DNA of 64,000 nt from Zavarzinia compransoris (GTDB taxonomy: Bacteria; Pseudomonadota; Alphaproteobacteria; Zavarziniales; Zavarziniaceae): NCBI RefSeq assembly GCF_003173055.1, contig NZ_QGLF01000008.1, forward strand, positions 123,024 through 187,023, read 5' to 3'. Both the position numbers and the translations under genes were made by a program. Positions within the stretch are counted from its first letter, which is position 1; every line of letters starts with the position of its first letter. Positions 36,006-46,297 of this stretch are shown piece after piece. The notes under the pieces are model-generated. The model did no database searches and was not told the DNA's origin. It saw only the letters and a list, made by a program, of their open reading frames with translations.

Positions 36006-36024
36006 AATGATAATCAAAATCATT
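36006..36024. promoter_or_regulatory. Fur-box-like operator between YncE-like and FepA-like genes
   Basis: AATGAT-AATCAAA-ATCATT, with 6-bp perfect arms, inside the run ATAATGATAATCAAAATCAT that resembles the Fur consensus. It sits in the 317-bp divergent gap 35875-36191 and can serve both genes. No other element was recognised in the gap. Confidence 0.7.
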
Positions 36025-36191
36025 TTGAAAAATCGACTAAGATCATGATCCTAAGACCGCGGTGCCTGGGCTAGGAGGGCATCGCCGGGGTCTGCGCGAT
36101 TTCGGAACCGTGGCGGCATCGAACGGCGTCGTAACCATCGGGATTGCGCCGGCCGCGCTCCCCTTCCCTGTCTTTTGGTTCGAGGTCCGAC

Positions 36192-38426
36192 ATGCGTTCC
36201 CATGCCTTTGCCCGCGGTTGCCAGACCGCGATCTATCTCTCGCTTGCCCTGATGCCGGCGGTGGCGCTCGGCCAGCAGGCGACCCCCGCCGAGGAGACGG
36301 CGGCGGAGGAACTGCCGACCGTGGTGGTGACCGCCGAGCAGGAATTGAAGCAGGCGCCGGGCGTTTCCGTGATCACGGAACAGGACCTGAAGGAACGCCC
36401 CGCGACCAACGACCTGATGGACATCATCCGCACCATGCCGGGCGTCAACCTGTCGGGCAATTCCTCGTCCGGGCAATATGGCAACAACCGCCAGATCGAC
36501 CTGCGCGGCATGGGGCCGGAAAACACCCTGATCCTGATCGACGGCAAGCCCGTGACCTCGCGCAATTCGATCCGCATGGGCCGCAGCGGCGAGCGCAACA
36601 CCCGCGGCGATTCCAACTGGGTGCCGGCCGACCAGGTCGAACGGATCGAGGTGATCCGCGGCCCGGCGGCCGCGCGCTACGGCTCGGGCGCCGCCGGCGG
36701 CGTGATCAACATCATCACGAAGAAGATCACCAACGAATTGAGCGGCTCGGCCACGGCCTATGTGAATGTCCCCGAACATGGCGAGGAAGGCGATTCCCGC
36801 CGCCTGAACTTCAACCTCAGCGGCCCGGTGGTGCAGGACGCCCTGTCCTTCCGCATCTATGGCGGTTACAACCGGACCGATGCGGACGACCTCGACCTCA
36901 ACGGCGACTATCTGGCCACGGGCGGGGTCACCCCGCCGGCCGGGCGCGAGGGCGTCGAGAACTGGGATATCAATGCGCTCGCCCGCTGGGCGCTCGACGC
37001 CCAGCAGACCCTGGATTTCGAGGCCGCCTACAGCCGCCAGGGCAATATCTACGCCGGCGACCGCGCGGTCAGCGGCACCGGCACGGACCTGCTGACCTCG
37101 CTCGCCAACGACGGGGCGGAGACCAACCGCATGCTGCGGCGGACCTTCGCGGTCACCCACAAGGGCGAATGGGGCTGGGCCTGGTCCAATGCCTATGTCC
37201 AGTGGGAAAATACGCGCAACACCCGCCTGAACGAAGGGCTGGCCGGTGGTCCCGAGGGCTCGATCAACACGGCGACGGTAACTTCGACTTCCACGCTCGA
37301 CAATTACACGGCGCATGGCGAGATCAACATCCCCTTCGAAGTGCTGGCGCCCCAGACCCTGACCGCCGGCGCGGAATGGAGCACGCAGAAGCTGGACGAC
37401 CCGTTCTCGGTCTCGCAGACGGTCGGCGCCGCCACCGGTTCGATCGGGGGCATCTCGGCTTCCGGCCGCTCGGGCGAGGCGGAGCAGGACAATTTCGCCC
37501 TCTTCCTCGAGGATAATATCGAAGTGATGCCCGGGGTCATGGTGACGCCCGGCCTTCGCTTCGATCACAATTCCAATTTCGGCTCGAACGTCAGCCCGTC
37601 GCTGAATCTTTCGGTCGAGGTGGCGGACGGGATCTTCGTCAAGGGCGGTATCGCCCGCGCCTTCAAGGCCCCCAATCTCTATCAGGCCAATCCGAATTAC
37701 CTCTATTACACCATGGGCATGGGCTGCCCGGTGGATTATCCCAACCTGGGCGGCGGCTGCTATATCCTGGGCAATGCCGATCTCGATCCCGAGGTCAGCG
37801 TGAACAAGGAAATCGGCCTCAGCTTCGACCGGAACGGCTGGAACGCCAGCCTGACCTATTTCCACAACGACTATGAAAACAAGATCGTCGCCGGCGACGT
37901 GCCGGTGGGCAACACCACGGGCGGCACCAGCACCGGCCGCGTGTTCAAATGGGACAATGCGCCGGAAGCCCTGGTCGAGGGCCTCGAGGGCAATATCCTG
38001 GTGCCGGTGACGCAGGATATCTCCTGGAACACGAATTTCACCTACATGCTGAAGAACCATAACAAGGAAGACGGCCAGCCGCTGTCGGTGATCCCGGAAT
38101 ATACCATCAACTCGACCCTGAAATGGCGCCCGACCGAGGCTTTGGTGCTGACCGGCTCGGTCACCTATTACGGCGAGCAGGAACCGCGCACGATCCAGAC
38201 CTCGGGGGCGGCATCGACCGGGGACCAGCTCCGCACCCGCGATCCCTATGCGATCTTCGGTCTCTCGGGGACCTATGACGTGACCGACTATGCCTCGGTC
38301 ACGGCGGGGGTGAGCAACCTGCTGGACGAACGCCTGTTCCGCGAGGCCAATTCGAACGGCGAAGGCGCCAATACCTACAACGAGCCCGGCCGCGCCTTCT
38401 ATCTCAGCATCACGACCAGCTTCTGA
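36192..38426 (+). CDS. fepA: FepA/PfeA-like ferric catecholate receptor
   Basis: 744 residues from ATG 36192, with a signal peptide ending at 'AVALG'. The TonB box region is 'LPTVVVTAEQEL'. The plug strongly resembles FepA: 'GNNRQIDLRGMGPENTLILI', 'DGKPVTSRNSIRMGRSGERN', 'VERIEVIRGPAAARYGSGAAG'. The barrel ends 'GRAFYLSITTSF' with terminal Phe. It should import a ferric catecholate such as the one made by this locus. A Fur-like site lies about 170 bases upstream. Its last 17 bases overlap the convergent MFS gene. Confidence 0.93.
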   Translation: MRSHAFARGCQTAIYLSLALMPAVALGQQATPAEETAAEELPTVVVTAEQELKQAPGVSVITEQDLKERPATNDLMDIIRTMPGVNLSGNSSSGQYGNNRQIDLRGMGPENTLILIDGKPVTSRNSIRMGRSGERNTRGDSNWVPADQVERIEVIRGPAAARYGSGAAGGVINIITKKITNELSGSATAYVNVPEHGEEGDSRRLNFNLSGPVVQDALSFRIYGGYNRTDADDLDLNGDYLATGGVTPPAGREGVENWDINALARWALDAQQTLDFEAAYSRQGNIYAGDRAVSGTGTDLLTSLANDGAETNRMLRRTFAVTHKGEWGWAWSNAYVQWENTRNTRLNEGLAGGPEGSINTATVTSTSTLDNYTAHGEINIPFEVLAPQTLTAGAEWSTQKLDDPFSVSQTVGAATGSIGGISASGRSGEAEQDNFALFLEDNIEVMPGVMVTPGLRFDHNSNFGSNVSPSLNLSVEVADGIFVKGGIARAFKAPNLYQANPNYLYYTMGMGCPVDYPNLGGGCYILGNADLDPEVSVNKEIGLSFDRNGWNASLTYFHNDYENKIVAGDVPVGNTTGGTSTGRVFKWDNAPEALVEGLEGNILVPVTQDISWNTNFTYMLKNHNKEDGQPLSVIPEYTINSTLKWRPTEALVLTGSVTYYGEQEPRTIQTSGAASTGDQLRTRDPYAIFGLSGTYDVTDYASVTAGVSNLLDERLFREANSNGEGANTYNEPGRAFYLSITTSF

Positions 38427-39621
38427 CCGGGGCCGGGCGCCGGTGCCCGCGGCAGGCTGCCAGCAACAGCAGGCAGAAGCCGCCGGTGCCGGCGCAGAAG
38501 GCGGCGATCGCCGGGCCGAGGCCGATGCGATCGGCCAGCAGCCCGATGCCCAGGATGGGCACGATGGTGCCGAGATAGCCGATGGTCAGGAAACTGGCCA
38601 GGATGCCGGCGTGCCCGCCTTCCTGCCGGCCGATCCGGTTGACGAGGCCGAGGCCGGACATGAAGGCCAGCCCGTGTCCCATGCCGATGACGATATCGGC
38701 CGCGGCGAAGGCCAGGATCGAGCCGCTCGCCCCGGCATAGCCGAGCCCGGCCGAGCCGAGGCTCATCAGCCCGAGGGCCAGCGTCAGGCCCCGGCCGGTG
38801 TCGAGCCGCCGCCCGGGCCATTGCACCGAGGCCGAACAGAATAATACGGCGGCGACGAAGGTGCCGCTGACCGCCGGCCCGTGCCAGGGCAGCACCCCGG
38901 CGATGAAGGACGGCGCCAGCGAGGCGATCAGGCTGAACAGGGCATAGGCGCAGAAGACCGCGAAGCCCGCGATCAGGAACAGCCCGCGCTGCGCCGGCAG
39001 CACCAGGCGCGGCATGAAGGAAAGCGCCGGCGGCGGCTCGGGGCGCTGCCCGCGCCCGGCGAAGACGGCAAGCCCGGCCAGGACCAGCCCGGCCAGGACG
39101 AAGACCACGGCATAGGGGGTCAGCAGCGGCGCCGGCGCCCATTGCCCGACGAGGCCGGTGACGAAGGGCCCGAGGCCGAACCCCGCCATGGTCACCGAGG
39201 AGGCGATGATCGAGGCCCGGCCCCCCGGCCCCGCCGGCTCGGTCTCGATCAGGCCCAGGGTGGCGGCGCTGGTGATCAGGCCCGACGCGACCCCGATCAC
39301 CGCCCGCCCGAGGATGAGCACGGTGCGGTCGGGCGCCAGGGCGCAAAGGGCAAGCCCGGCCAGGACCACCACCAGCCCCGCCTTGAGCACCGGCAGGGCG
39401 CCGAAGCGCGCCGACAGGCGCCCGAGAAACAGGAAGCTGGCGACCACCCCGGCCATATAGGCGACATAGATCACGGCGATGTCGCTGGGGACGAGGCCCC
39501 AGGCGGTCTCATACAGGGGATAGAGCGGGCTGGGCATGGTCGCCCCCATGGTCCCGGCGACCAGGGCCAGGGCAACGAGGATGAAGGAAAGCCAGGGAGA
39601 GCGCGGCGAAAATGGTGCCAT
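38410..39621 (-). CDS. MFS transporter controlled by the divergent TetR gene
   Basis: About 403 residues, 12 predicted helices, with 'MPSPLYPLYETAWGLVPSDI', 'LFLGRLSARFGALPVLKAGL' and 'GRAVIGVASGLITSAATLGLI'. A general drug/metabolite exporter; no substrate can be read from the sequence. Start chosen at 39621 because GGAGG (39627-39631) is 5 bases before it; the upstream ATG 39657 would place the coding region 1 base from the operator palindrome. Divergent from the TetR gene, the usual exporter-repressor pairing. Confidence 0.87.
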   Translation of the reverse strand: MAPFSPRSPWLSFILVALALVAGTMGATMPSPLYPLYETAWGLVPSDIAVIYVAYMAGVVASFLFLGRLSARFGALPVLKAGLVVVLAGLALCALAPDRTVLILGRAVIGVASGLITSAATLGLIETEPAGPGGRASIIASSVTMAGFGLGPFVTGLVGQWAPAPLLTPYAVVFVLAGLVLAGLAVFAGRGQRPEPPPALSFMPRLVLPAQRGLFLIAGFAVFCAYALFSLIASLAPSFIAGVLPWHGPAVSGTFVAAVLFCSASVQWPGRRLDTGRGLTLALGLMSLGSAGLGYAGASGSILAFAAADIVIGMGHGLAFMSGLGLVNRIGRQEGGHAGILASFLTIGYLGTIVPILGIGLLADRIGLGPAIAAFCAGTGGFCLLLLAACRGHRRPAPVRSWS

Positions 39622-39658
39622 CATTGCCTCCAGCCGTCGGGGGACGGTGATTCCCATT

Positions 39659-39682
39659 TAAAATGACCAATTGGTCATTTTA
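39659..39682. promoter_or_regulatory. 24-bp perfect palindrome, TetR operator
   Basis: TAAAATGACCAA is followed directly by its exact reverse complement, giving a 24-bp perfect palindrome between the MFS exporter and TetR genes. Core TGACCAATTGGTCA is typical in form for TetR-family operators. Binding would block both divergent promoters. Confidence 0.85.
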
Positions 39683-39731
39683 GATCAAATGCCGCCGGAA
39701 CATGCGGCCATGCAGGAATGGAGGGCGGCGA

Positions 39732-40379
39732 ATGGGGACGGACAGCGGGCAGGGGGCGCGGGCATCGGCCGGTCCGGCCCGGCGCCGGGGGCCCAGCCCG
39801 GAAAAGACGGCGCGGACCCGGGCCCAGGTGGTCCAGGCGGCGATGGCGGAATTCCTGGACCAGGGCTATTCGGCCGCGACCATGGCCGGGGTCGCGCGGC
39901 GGGCCGGTCTCGCCAAGGGCACGCTCTATCTCTATTTCCCGACCAAGGAGGCGCTGTTCGCCGGCATCGTCCGCGATATCGTCACCAACCCCTTGCAGGA
40001 GGCGGAGGCCCAGGCGATCGGTGCCGAGGAAACGGTGGCCGACTATTTCCGCCGCACCCTGGTCCCGGTCATGCGCCGGATCGAAAGCAGCGGCCGCGCC
40101 GCCGTCGCCCGCCTGATCCTGGCGGAAGGGGCGCGCTTTCCGGTCCTGGCGGAAGTCTACCGCGAAGAAGTGTTCCACCCGCTGGTCGATCATATCCGCC
40201 TGCATGCCGCCCGCGCCATCGCCCGGGGCGAGCCGGGGGGCGAGATCCTGGCCCGCCATCCCCACCTGCTGATCGCGCCGCTCTGGGTCGGCATGGTCAA
40301 CAACGGGGTGATCGCGCCGGACCGGCCGCTCGACATCGGCGCCATGTTCGAGGCCAGCCTCGACCTGATCTTCCGCTGA
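39732..40379 (+). CDS. TetR-family transcriptional repressor
   Basis: 215 residues from ATG 39732, chosen because GGAGGG is 6 bases before it (an upstream in-frame ATG at 39702 lacks a site). The DNA-binding part is '[20 protein letters not shown]' then '[22 protein letters not shown]', the TetR helix-turn-helix. The C-terminal two-thirds is the variable ligand domain with '[20 protein letters not shown]', resembling AcrR-like repressors. It should bind the palindrome at 39659-39682 and control the divergent pump and itself. Confidence 0.9.
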   Translation: MGTDSGQGARASAGPARRRGPSPEKTARTRAQVVQAAMAEFLDQGYSAATMAGVARRAGLAKGTLYLYFPTKEALFAGIVRDIVTNPLQEAEAQAIGAEETVADYFRRTLVPVMRRIESSGRAAVARLILAEGARFPVLAEVYREEVFHPLVDHIRLHAARAIARGEPGGEILARHPHLLIAPLWVGMVNNGVIAPDRPLDIGAMFEASLDLIFR

Positions 40380-40465
40380 CCGGATAGTGCGTTACTTCCC
40401 GTGCCGGATCGCCTATCAGACAGTTGATCCCGGTCCGGGGACGACAGAGGCGGCAGCGGCGGGCG

Positions 40466-41755
40466 ATGGAGGATTTCACCAACAAGAAGAACCTGCTGAT
40501 CCTGATCCAGCTGCGCTGGCTGGCGGTCTGCGGGCAGGTGATCACCATGGAGGTGGTCCACTACATGCTCGGGATCACATTGCCGCTGCCGTCCATGGCG
40601 GCGGTGGTGCTGTTCCTGATCGCACTCAATATCGTCGCCCTGACCCGCTATCGGCAGCTCGAGGAAGTGACCAATTTCGAGCTGATGCTGGAATTGCTGC
40701 TCGATGTCGTCGCCCTCACCATCCAGCTTTACCTGAGCGGCGGGGCGTCCAATCCGTTCATCTCGCTCTACCTGTTGCAGGTGATCCTGGCCGCCGTCTT
40801 GCTCGAAGCCTGGTCGGCCTGGCTGGTGGTGGCGGTCTCGATCGGCGGCTTCATCGCGCTGACCTTCGCCCATTACCCGCTCAACCTGCCCCACGGCGGG
40901 CCGCAGGACCTGTTCAGCCTGCATGTCCAGGGCATGTTCATCGGCTTCTTCCTGGCCGCCTTCCTGGTCGTGTTGTTCCTGTCGCGCATCCAGGGCAACC
41001 TCCGCTCGCGCGAGGCCAATCTGGCGGCGCTGCGCCAGCGTGCGCTGGAGGAGGATCACGTCGTCCGCCTCGGCCTGCTCGCCTCCGGCGCCGCCCATGA
41101 GCTGGGCACGCCGCTGGCGACGCTGTCCGTCATCCTCGGCGACTGGCAGCGCATGCCGGCCCTGGCCGGGGATCCGGACCTGAAGCGCGAGATGGCGGAA
41201 ATGCAGGCCCAGCTGGAACGCTGCAAAGCGATCGTCTCCGGCATCCTGCTGTCCGCCGGCGACATGCGGGGCGAGGGCACGCTGCGCACGACCCTCGCCG
41301 GCTTCCTGGACGAGACGGTGGAGGAATGGCGGGACAGCCGCAATCCCGCCGCCCTCGACTATACCAGCGTGATCACCGACGATGTCCCTATCGTCTCGGA
41401 CACCGCCCTGAAACAGGTGATCTTCAACGTGCTCGACAATGCGCTCGAAGCCTCGCCCGCCTGGATCGGCGTCGCCGCCGGCCGCCAGGGCGGGAATATC
41501 GTCGTCACTGTCAGCGATGCCGGCCCCGGTTTCGCGCCCGAGATGCTGAAGGAATTCGGCAAGCCCTATCGCTCGACCAAGGGGCGGCCGGGGGGCGGGC
41601 TCGGGCTCTATCTCGTCGCCAATGTGGTGCGGAAACTTGGCGGCACGGTCAGCGCCCGCAACGGCGCCGACGGCGGCGCCAGCGTCACCCTGGCCCTGCC
41701 GGTGGCCGCCCTTTCGCCCGTGCCCTTGCCGGCAGGGGGCGCCCATGAGCGCTGA
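40466..41755 (+). CDS. regB: RegB/PrrB-like redox-sensing histidine kinase
   Basis: 429 residues from ATG 40466 (another ATG at 40424). Six predicted membrane helices, then the kinase core. Diagnostic RegB signs: the quinone-site motif GGxxNPF as 'GGASNPF' (92-98), H211 in 'GAAHELGTPLATLSV', and a Cys (C253, 'LERCKAIV') where RegB has its redox Cys. ATP-binding motifs are 'NVLDNALEAS', 'DAGPGF' and 'GGGLGLYL'. RegB kinases sense aerobic versus reduced quinone pools. The regulator gene overlaps its end. No senC gene is adjacent, which is unusual for this family. Confidence 0.88.
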   Translation: MEDFTNKKNLLILIQLRWLAVCGQVITMEVVHYMLGITLPLPSMAAVVLFLIALNIVALTRYRQLEEVTNFELMLELLLDVVALTIQLYLSGGASNPFISLYLLQVILAAVLLEAWSAWLVVAVSIGGFIALTFAHYPLNLPHGGPQDLFSLHVQGMFIGFFLAAFLVVLFLSRIQGNLRSREANLAALRQRALEEDHVVRLGLLASGAAHELGTPLATLSVILGDWQRMPALAGDPDLKREMAEMQAQLERCKAIVSGILLSAGDMRGEGTLRTTLAGFLDETVEEWRDSRNPAALDYTSVITDDVPIVSDTALKQVIFNVLDNALEASPAWIGVAAGRQGGNIVVTVSDAGPGFAPEMLKEFGKPYRSTKGRPGGGLGLYLVANVVRKLGGTVSARNGADGGASVTLALPVAALSPVPLPAGGAHER

Positions 41756-42278
41756 CCTCAGCCTGCTCATCGTCGAGGACGACGTCGCCTTCGCCACCGC
41801 CCTGCGCCGCTCGTTCGAGCGCCGGGGCTACGACGTCCGCTGCTGCGAGGGGGCGGAGGGCCTGCCCGCCCTGCTGGCCGGCTTCTCGCCCCGCCATGCC
41901 ATCGTCGACCTCAAGGTCGTCGGCGGTTCCGGCCTCGAATGCGTCCGGCTGCTGCACCGGCACGATGCCGGACTGCGGATCGTGGTCCTGACCGGTTTCG
42001 CCAGCATCGCGACCGCGGTCGAGGCGATCAAGCTGGGCGCCTGCCACTACCTGCCGAAACCGTCCAACACCGACGATATCATCGCCGCCTTCGAGCGCGC
42101 GGGCGGCGACGCCCAGGTTCCCCTGGGCCAGCGCCCGACCTCGATCAAGACGCTGGAATGGGAACGCATCCACGAGACCCTGGTCGAGACCGACTTCAAC
42201 ATTTCCGAGGCCGCCCGCCGCCTCGGCATGCATCGCCGGACCCTGGCGCGCAAGCTCGAGAAGCGGCAGGTGAAATAG
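41745..42278 (+). CDS. regA: RegA/PrrA-like response regulator
   Basis: 177 residues from ATG 41745, overlapping regB by 11 bases. Receiver: D12/D13, phospho-acceptor D55 ('AIVDLKVVGGSGL'), T83 and K105 ('YLPKPSN'). The C-terminal Fis-type helix-turn-helix 'NISEAARRLGMHRRTLARKL' is nearly invariant in RegA/PrrA/ActR proteins. Phosphorylated RegA controls energy and redox genes. Convergent with the DmpR-like gene, 8 bases apart. Confidence 0.93.
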   Translation: MSADLSLLIVEDDVAFATALRRSFERRGYDVRCCEGAEGLPALLAGFSPRHAIVDLKVVGGSGLECVRLLHRHDAGLRIVVLTGFASIATAVEAIKLGACHYLPKPSNTDDIIAAFERAGGDAQVPLGQRPTSIKTLEWERIHETLVETDFNISEAARRLGMHRRTLARKLEKRQVK

Positions 42279-42286
42279 GCCGGCGC

Positions 42287-44020
<1,734 letters not shown>

Positions 44021-44228
44021 GCCACTCTTTGCTGCTGCAAAGTTTCTGATGACCGCCGCCATTTTTCGGATCCCCCCCGTTATCTTTATCGGGCCCTTGT
44101 TTGTTGCGGAGCCTTGTTTGATTGCGACTATAACATGACTATTCCCTCGACTATCGGGATTACGCACCCGTTCAGGCTTTATTCTTCGTTGCCCCGGGTT
44201 TGGGGTCATTCGTGTTCAATCCGGCATC

Positions 44229-44256
44229 GGGCCCCGCTGCCGCTGCGGCGGGGCCC
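44229..44256 (-). terminator. Hairpin after monooxygenase set 1
   Basis: GGGCCCCGC and GCGGGGCCC (9-bp stem, 10-base loop) just after the tmoE-like stop. There is no T-run, so it may end or stabilise the transcript rather than act as a classic terminator. The gap 44021-44266 has otherwise only AT-richer sequence before the regulator. Confidence 0.5.
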
Positions 44257-44266
44257 GGTCCCTGCC

Positions 44267-45259
44267 TCAATCCTTGAGGCCGAGGCCGCGCTGGAAGGCG
44301 TGCAGGCGGGCCAGCGCCTGGGCGCCGCCGTCGGCTTCCGGCAGGGCGGCGGCATAGGCGGCGATCGCCTCCTCGGCCCGCGGCGTCCAGGCGGCGACGC
44401 GGGCGCGCAGCCAGTCGCGGTTGCCCTCGACCGCCAGCGCCATCTCGACCAGGCGCGAGGCCCAGCGGCGGTGACGCTCGGCATCACGCATCTGGCCCTG
44501 GGACAGCAGGCTGTACAGCGTGTCGCCGTTGCTCAGAGCGACCTCCGACAGGGTGCCGAGCATGGCCTCCTCGACCGCGGGCTTCAGCACCAGGTTGAAG
44601 ACGACGAAGGCTTCGGCCCAGTCCCAGACCACCAGCGCTTCCTCGAGCAGGCGGCGGAAGCCCTGCCACTGCGGCGCGTCTTCCCAGATCTGCCGCTCGT
44701 TGCGGCCGAAGCCGGCGTCGGGCTGGGCCTTGCCGAGTTCCACCGTGCGATAGGCGGTATGGGTGACCCAGCGCAGCGAATCCGCGGACTGGAAATAGAG
44801 GCAGGAGGTGATGGTGCTGGCCGGCGCCATCTGGGCGACATAGGCCGAGCCCATCTGGAGGCCGTGGTAGAGATAGCGGGCGGGGGCGAAGAAGGCGGCT
44901 AGAGTGGCGATCCACTCGCGCGAGATCATCTGGTCGTGGCCGCGGTCGCTGAACTGGTCGAACAGGCTGTTGACATAGGTCTCCTGCCCGTCCTGCAGGA
45001 TATTGTAGGTGCGATAGACCAGCTGGTCCGGGTCCTGGAACAGGTCCCAGTCGCCGTGCTTCAGCGGGCTTTCGTTACAATATTTGCGGTACCAGTCGTT
45101 CATCGGCAGGTTGGGATCGAGTTCCCACGGCGCGTCGGGGTTACGCTGGCGGTAATGCAGGCGGGTGTTGACGATGTCGTATTCGCTCGGGCGCTTGCGG
45201 CGGTCGGCGAGATGCGACCAGGTCTTCAGCGGCTTCAGGGGTTCGGGGGCGGCGGACAT
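44267..45259 (-). CDS. tmoE: Diiron monooxygenase hydroxylase beta subunit, set 1
   Basis: 330 residues, beta subunit of a toluene/alkene-type soluble diiron monooxygenase. Seen: 'LKTWSHLADRRKRPSEYDIV' opening, 'LQDGQETYVNSLFDQF', 'GLQMGSAYVAQMAPASTITS', 'FQSADSLRWVTHTAYRTVEL', 'WQGFRRLLEEALVVWDWAEAF'. It binds no iron but forms the dimer interface of the (alpha-beta-gamma)2 hydroxylase. Last gene of the A-B-C-D-E row; no reductase (F) gene follows, the next gene being the sigma-54 regulator. Confidence 0.92.
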   Translation of the reverse strand: MSAAPEPLKPLKTWSHLADRRKRPSEYDIVNTRLHYRQRNPDAPWELDPNLPMNDWYRKYCNESPLKHGDWDLFQDPDQLVYRTYNILQDGQETYVNSLFDQFSDRGHDQMISREWIATLAAFFAPARYLYHGLQMGSAYVAQMAPASTITSCLYFQSADSLRWVTHTAYRTVELGKAQPDAGFGRNERQIWEDAPQWQGFRRLLEEALVVWDWAEAFVVFNLVLKPAVEEAMLGTLSEVALSNGDTLYSLLSQGQMRDAERHRRWASRLVEMALAVEGNRDWLRARVAAWTPRAEEAIAAYAAALPEADGGAQALARLHAFQRGLGLKD

Positions 45260-45289
45260 TGGGGGTTCCTTCCCGGCAGTCGGTTCTTG

Positions 45290-45607
45290 TCAGATATGCT
45301 TGGCGAGGTAGAAGCGCACGCGTTCCGGCGAGGTGTCGATCTGGCCCGAGAAGGAGCCGAGATTGATCTCGATCTCGCGCATCTGGAACGGCCGGCCGAG
45401 GGCTTCCTCCATCGACGCGCGGGTCAGGATGCATTCGTCCTCGCATTCGATGCGGATATAGGCGGTGCGGTCCTCGACGTGGATTTCCTTGCCGGGATTG
45501 TCTTCCTCGACCGCCTGGATGGCGGCCTGGGCCACTTCCCCGGCGCGCAGGATCGGGCCGACGCGGTTGTTGCGATAGGCGTCGCCGGCGGCATTGTGCT
45601 TGGACAT
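45290..45607 (-). CDS. tmoD: Monooxygenase effector (coupling) protein, set 1
   Basis: A 105-residue cofactor-free effector of the TmoD/MmoB family, with 'NNRVGPILRAGEVAQAAIQA', 'VEDRTAYIRIECEDECILTR' and 'GRPFQMREIEINLGSFSGQI'. It docks on the hydroxylase and tunes oxygen activation and coupling. Gaps: 14 bases from the Rieske gene, 30 to the beta-subunit gene. Confidence 0.92.
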   Translation of the reverse strand: MSKHNAAGDAYRNNRVGPILRAGEVAQAAIQAVEEDNPGKEIHVEDRTAYIRIECEDECILTRASMEEALGRPFQMREIEINLGSFSGQIDTSPERVRFYLAKHI

Positions 45608-45621
45608 GTTTCTCTCCCGCG

Positions 45622-45960
45622 TCAGGTATGTGATTTGCAGGGTTCGACGCCTTCGACATTGACGAAGACATCGTCGCCCCGGATATCGACCGGATATTCG
45701 GCGATCCGGCAGTCGGTCGGGTTCAGCCCGGCGCCGGTCTCGCTGTCGAACTGCCAGAGATGCGCCTTGCAGGTGATAACCCCGCCCTCGAAGCTGCCGT
45801 CGATCAGGGCGATTTCCTGGTGCGGGCACATGGACTGGAAGGCCTTGATCCGGCCGCCCTCGATGCAGACGACGAGGACGTCGCGGCCGGTGGCGGTGGT
45901 GAATTCCTCCATCTCGCCTTCCCAGACGTCGTCGAGCGTGCAGAGTTTCTCGAACGCCAT
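45622..45960 (-). CDS. tmoC: Rieske ferredoxin, set 1
   Basis: A 112-residue Rieske [2Fe-2S] ferredoxin that passes electrons to the hydroxylase. Cluster ligands are C45/H47 ('SMCPHQEIAL') and C64/H67 ('ITCKAHLWQFD'). The start 'KLCTLDDVWEGEMEEF' resembles T4MO ferredoxin TmoC. A reductase must supply electrons, but none is encoded in this operon. Confidence 0.93.
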   Translation of the reverse strand: MAFEKLCTLDDVWEGEMEEFTTATGRDVLVVCIEGGRIKAFQSMCPHQEIALIDGSFEGGVITCKAHLWQFDSETGAGLNPTDCRIAEYPVDIRGDDVFVNVEGVEPCKSHT

Positions 45961-45980
45961 GTTGCTCTCTTCGTGCGCGG

Positions 45981-46241
45981 TCAGATGTCGGAGAAAATGA
46001 CGTCGACGGTTTCGGTCGGCATCAGGCCGGCGGCCTTCACCTGCAGGTCGCGCGGGAAGACTTCGCCGGTCGAATGGCGGCGGACGCGCATTACCTTGCC
46101 GGGACGCGGCGCAACCCGCCGGTTCACCGAATGGACGGCGCAGGCGGCGGCGACCTCGTCCATGGTCGAGGCGTCGTCGACCACGACGAGCTGGATCACG
46201 AAATCGCCCTCGAAATTCGAGGACAGCGGAAAAATAGCCAT
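45981..46241 (-). CDS. tmoB: Diiron monooxygenase hydroxylase gamma subunit, set 1
   Basis: An 86-residue gamma subunit of the TmoB/TouB family ('MAIFPLSSNFEGDFVIQLV', 'VNRRVAPRPGKVMRVRR', 'AGLMPTETVDVIF'). It completes the hydroxylase together with the alpha and beta subunits. Its Shine-Dalgarno sequence GGGGAGG lies in a hairpin-prone stretch (46247-46290), see that entry. Confidence 0.9.
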   Translation of the reverse strand: MAIFPLSSNFEGDFVIQLVVVDDASTMDEVAAACAVHSVNRRVAPRPGKVMRVRRHSTGEVFPRDLQVKAAGLMPTETVDVIFSDI

Positions 46242-46246
46242 GGGTT

Positions 46247-46290
46247 CCTCCCCTTGTTTCAACTTGGGGGAGGGGGCGGGGCCCCCTCCC
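46247..46290 (-). promoter_or_regulatory. Two competing hairpins over the tmoB ribosome site
   Basis: In the mRNA, a 10-bp stem (46290-46281 with 46277-46268, loop CCC) directly follows the alpha-subunit stop. Its 3' arm CCTCCC can instead pair with the tmoB Shine-Dalgarno GGGGAGG (46253-46247), 7 bp. The two folds exclude each other, so gamma translation could depend on which one forms. Confidence 0.55.
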
Positions 46291-46297
46291 GTCCGCC

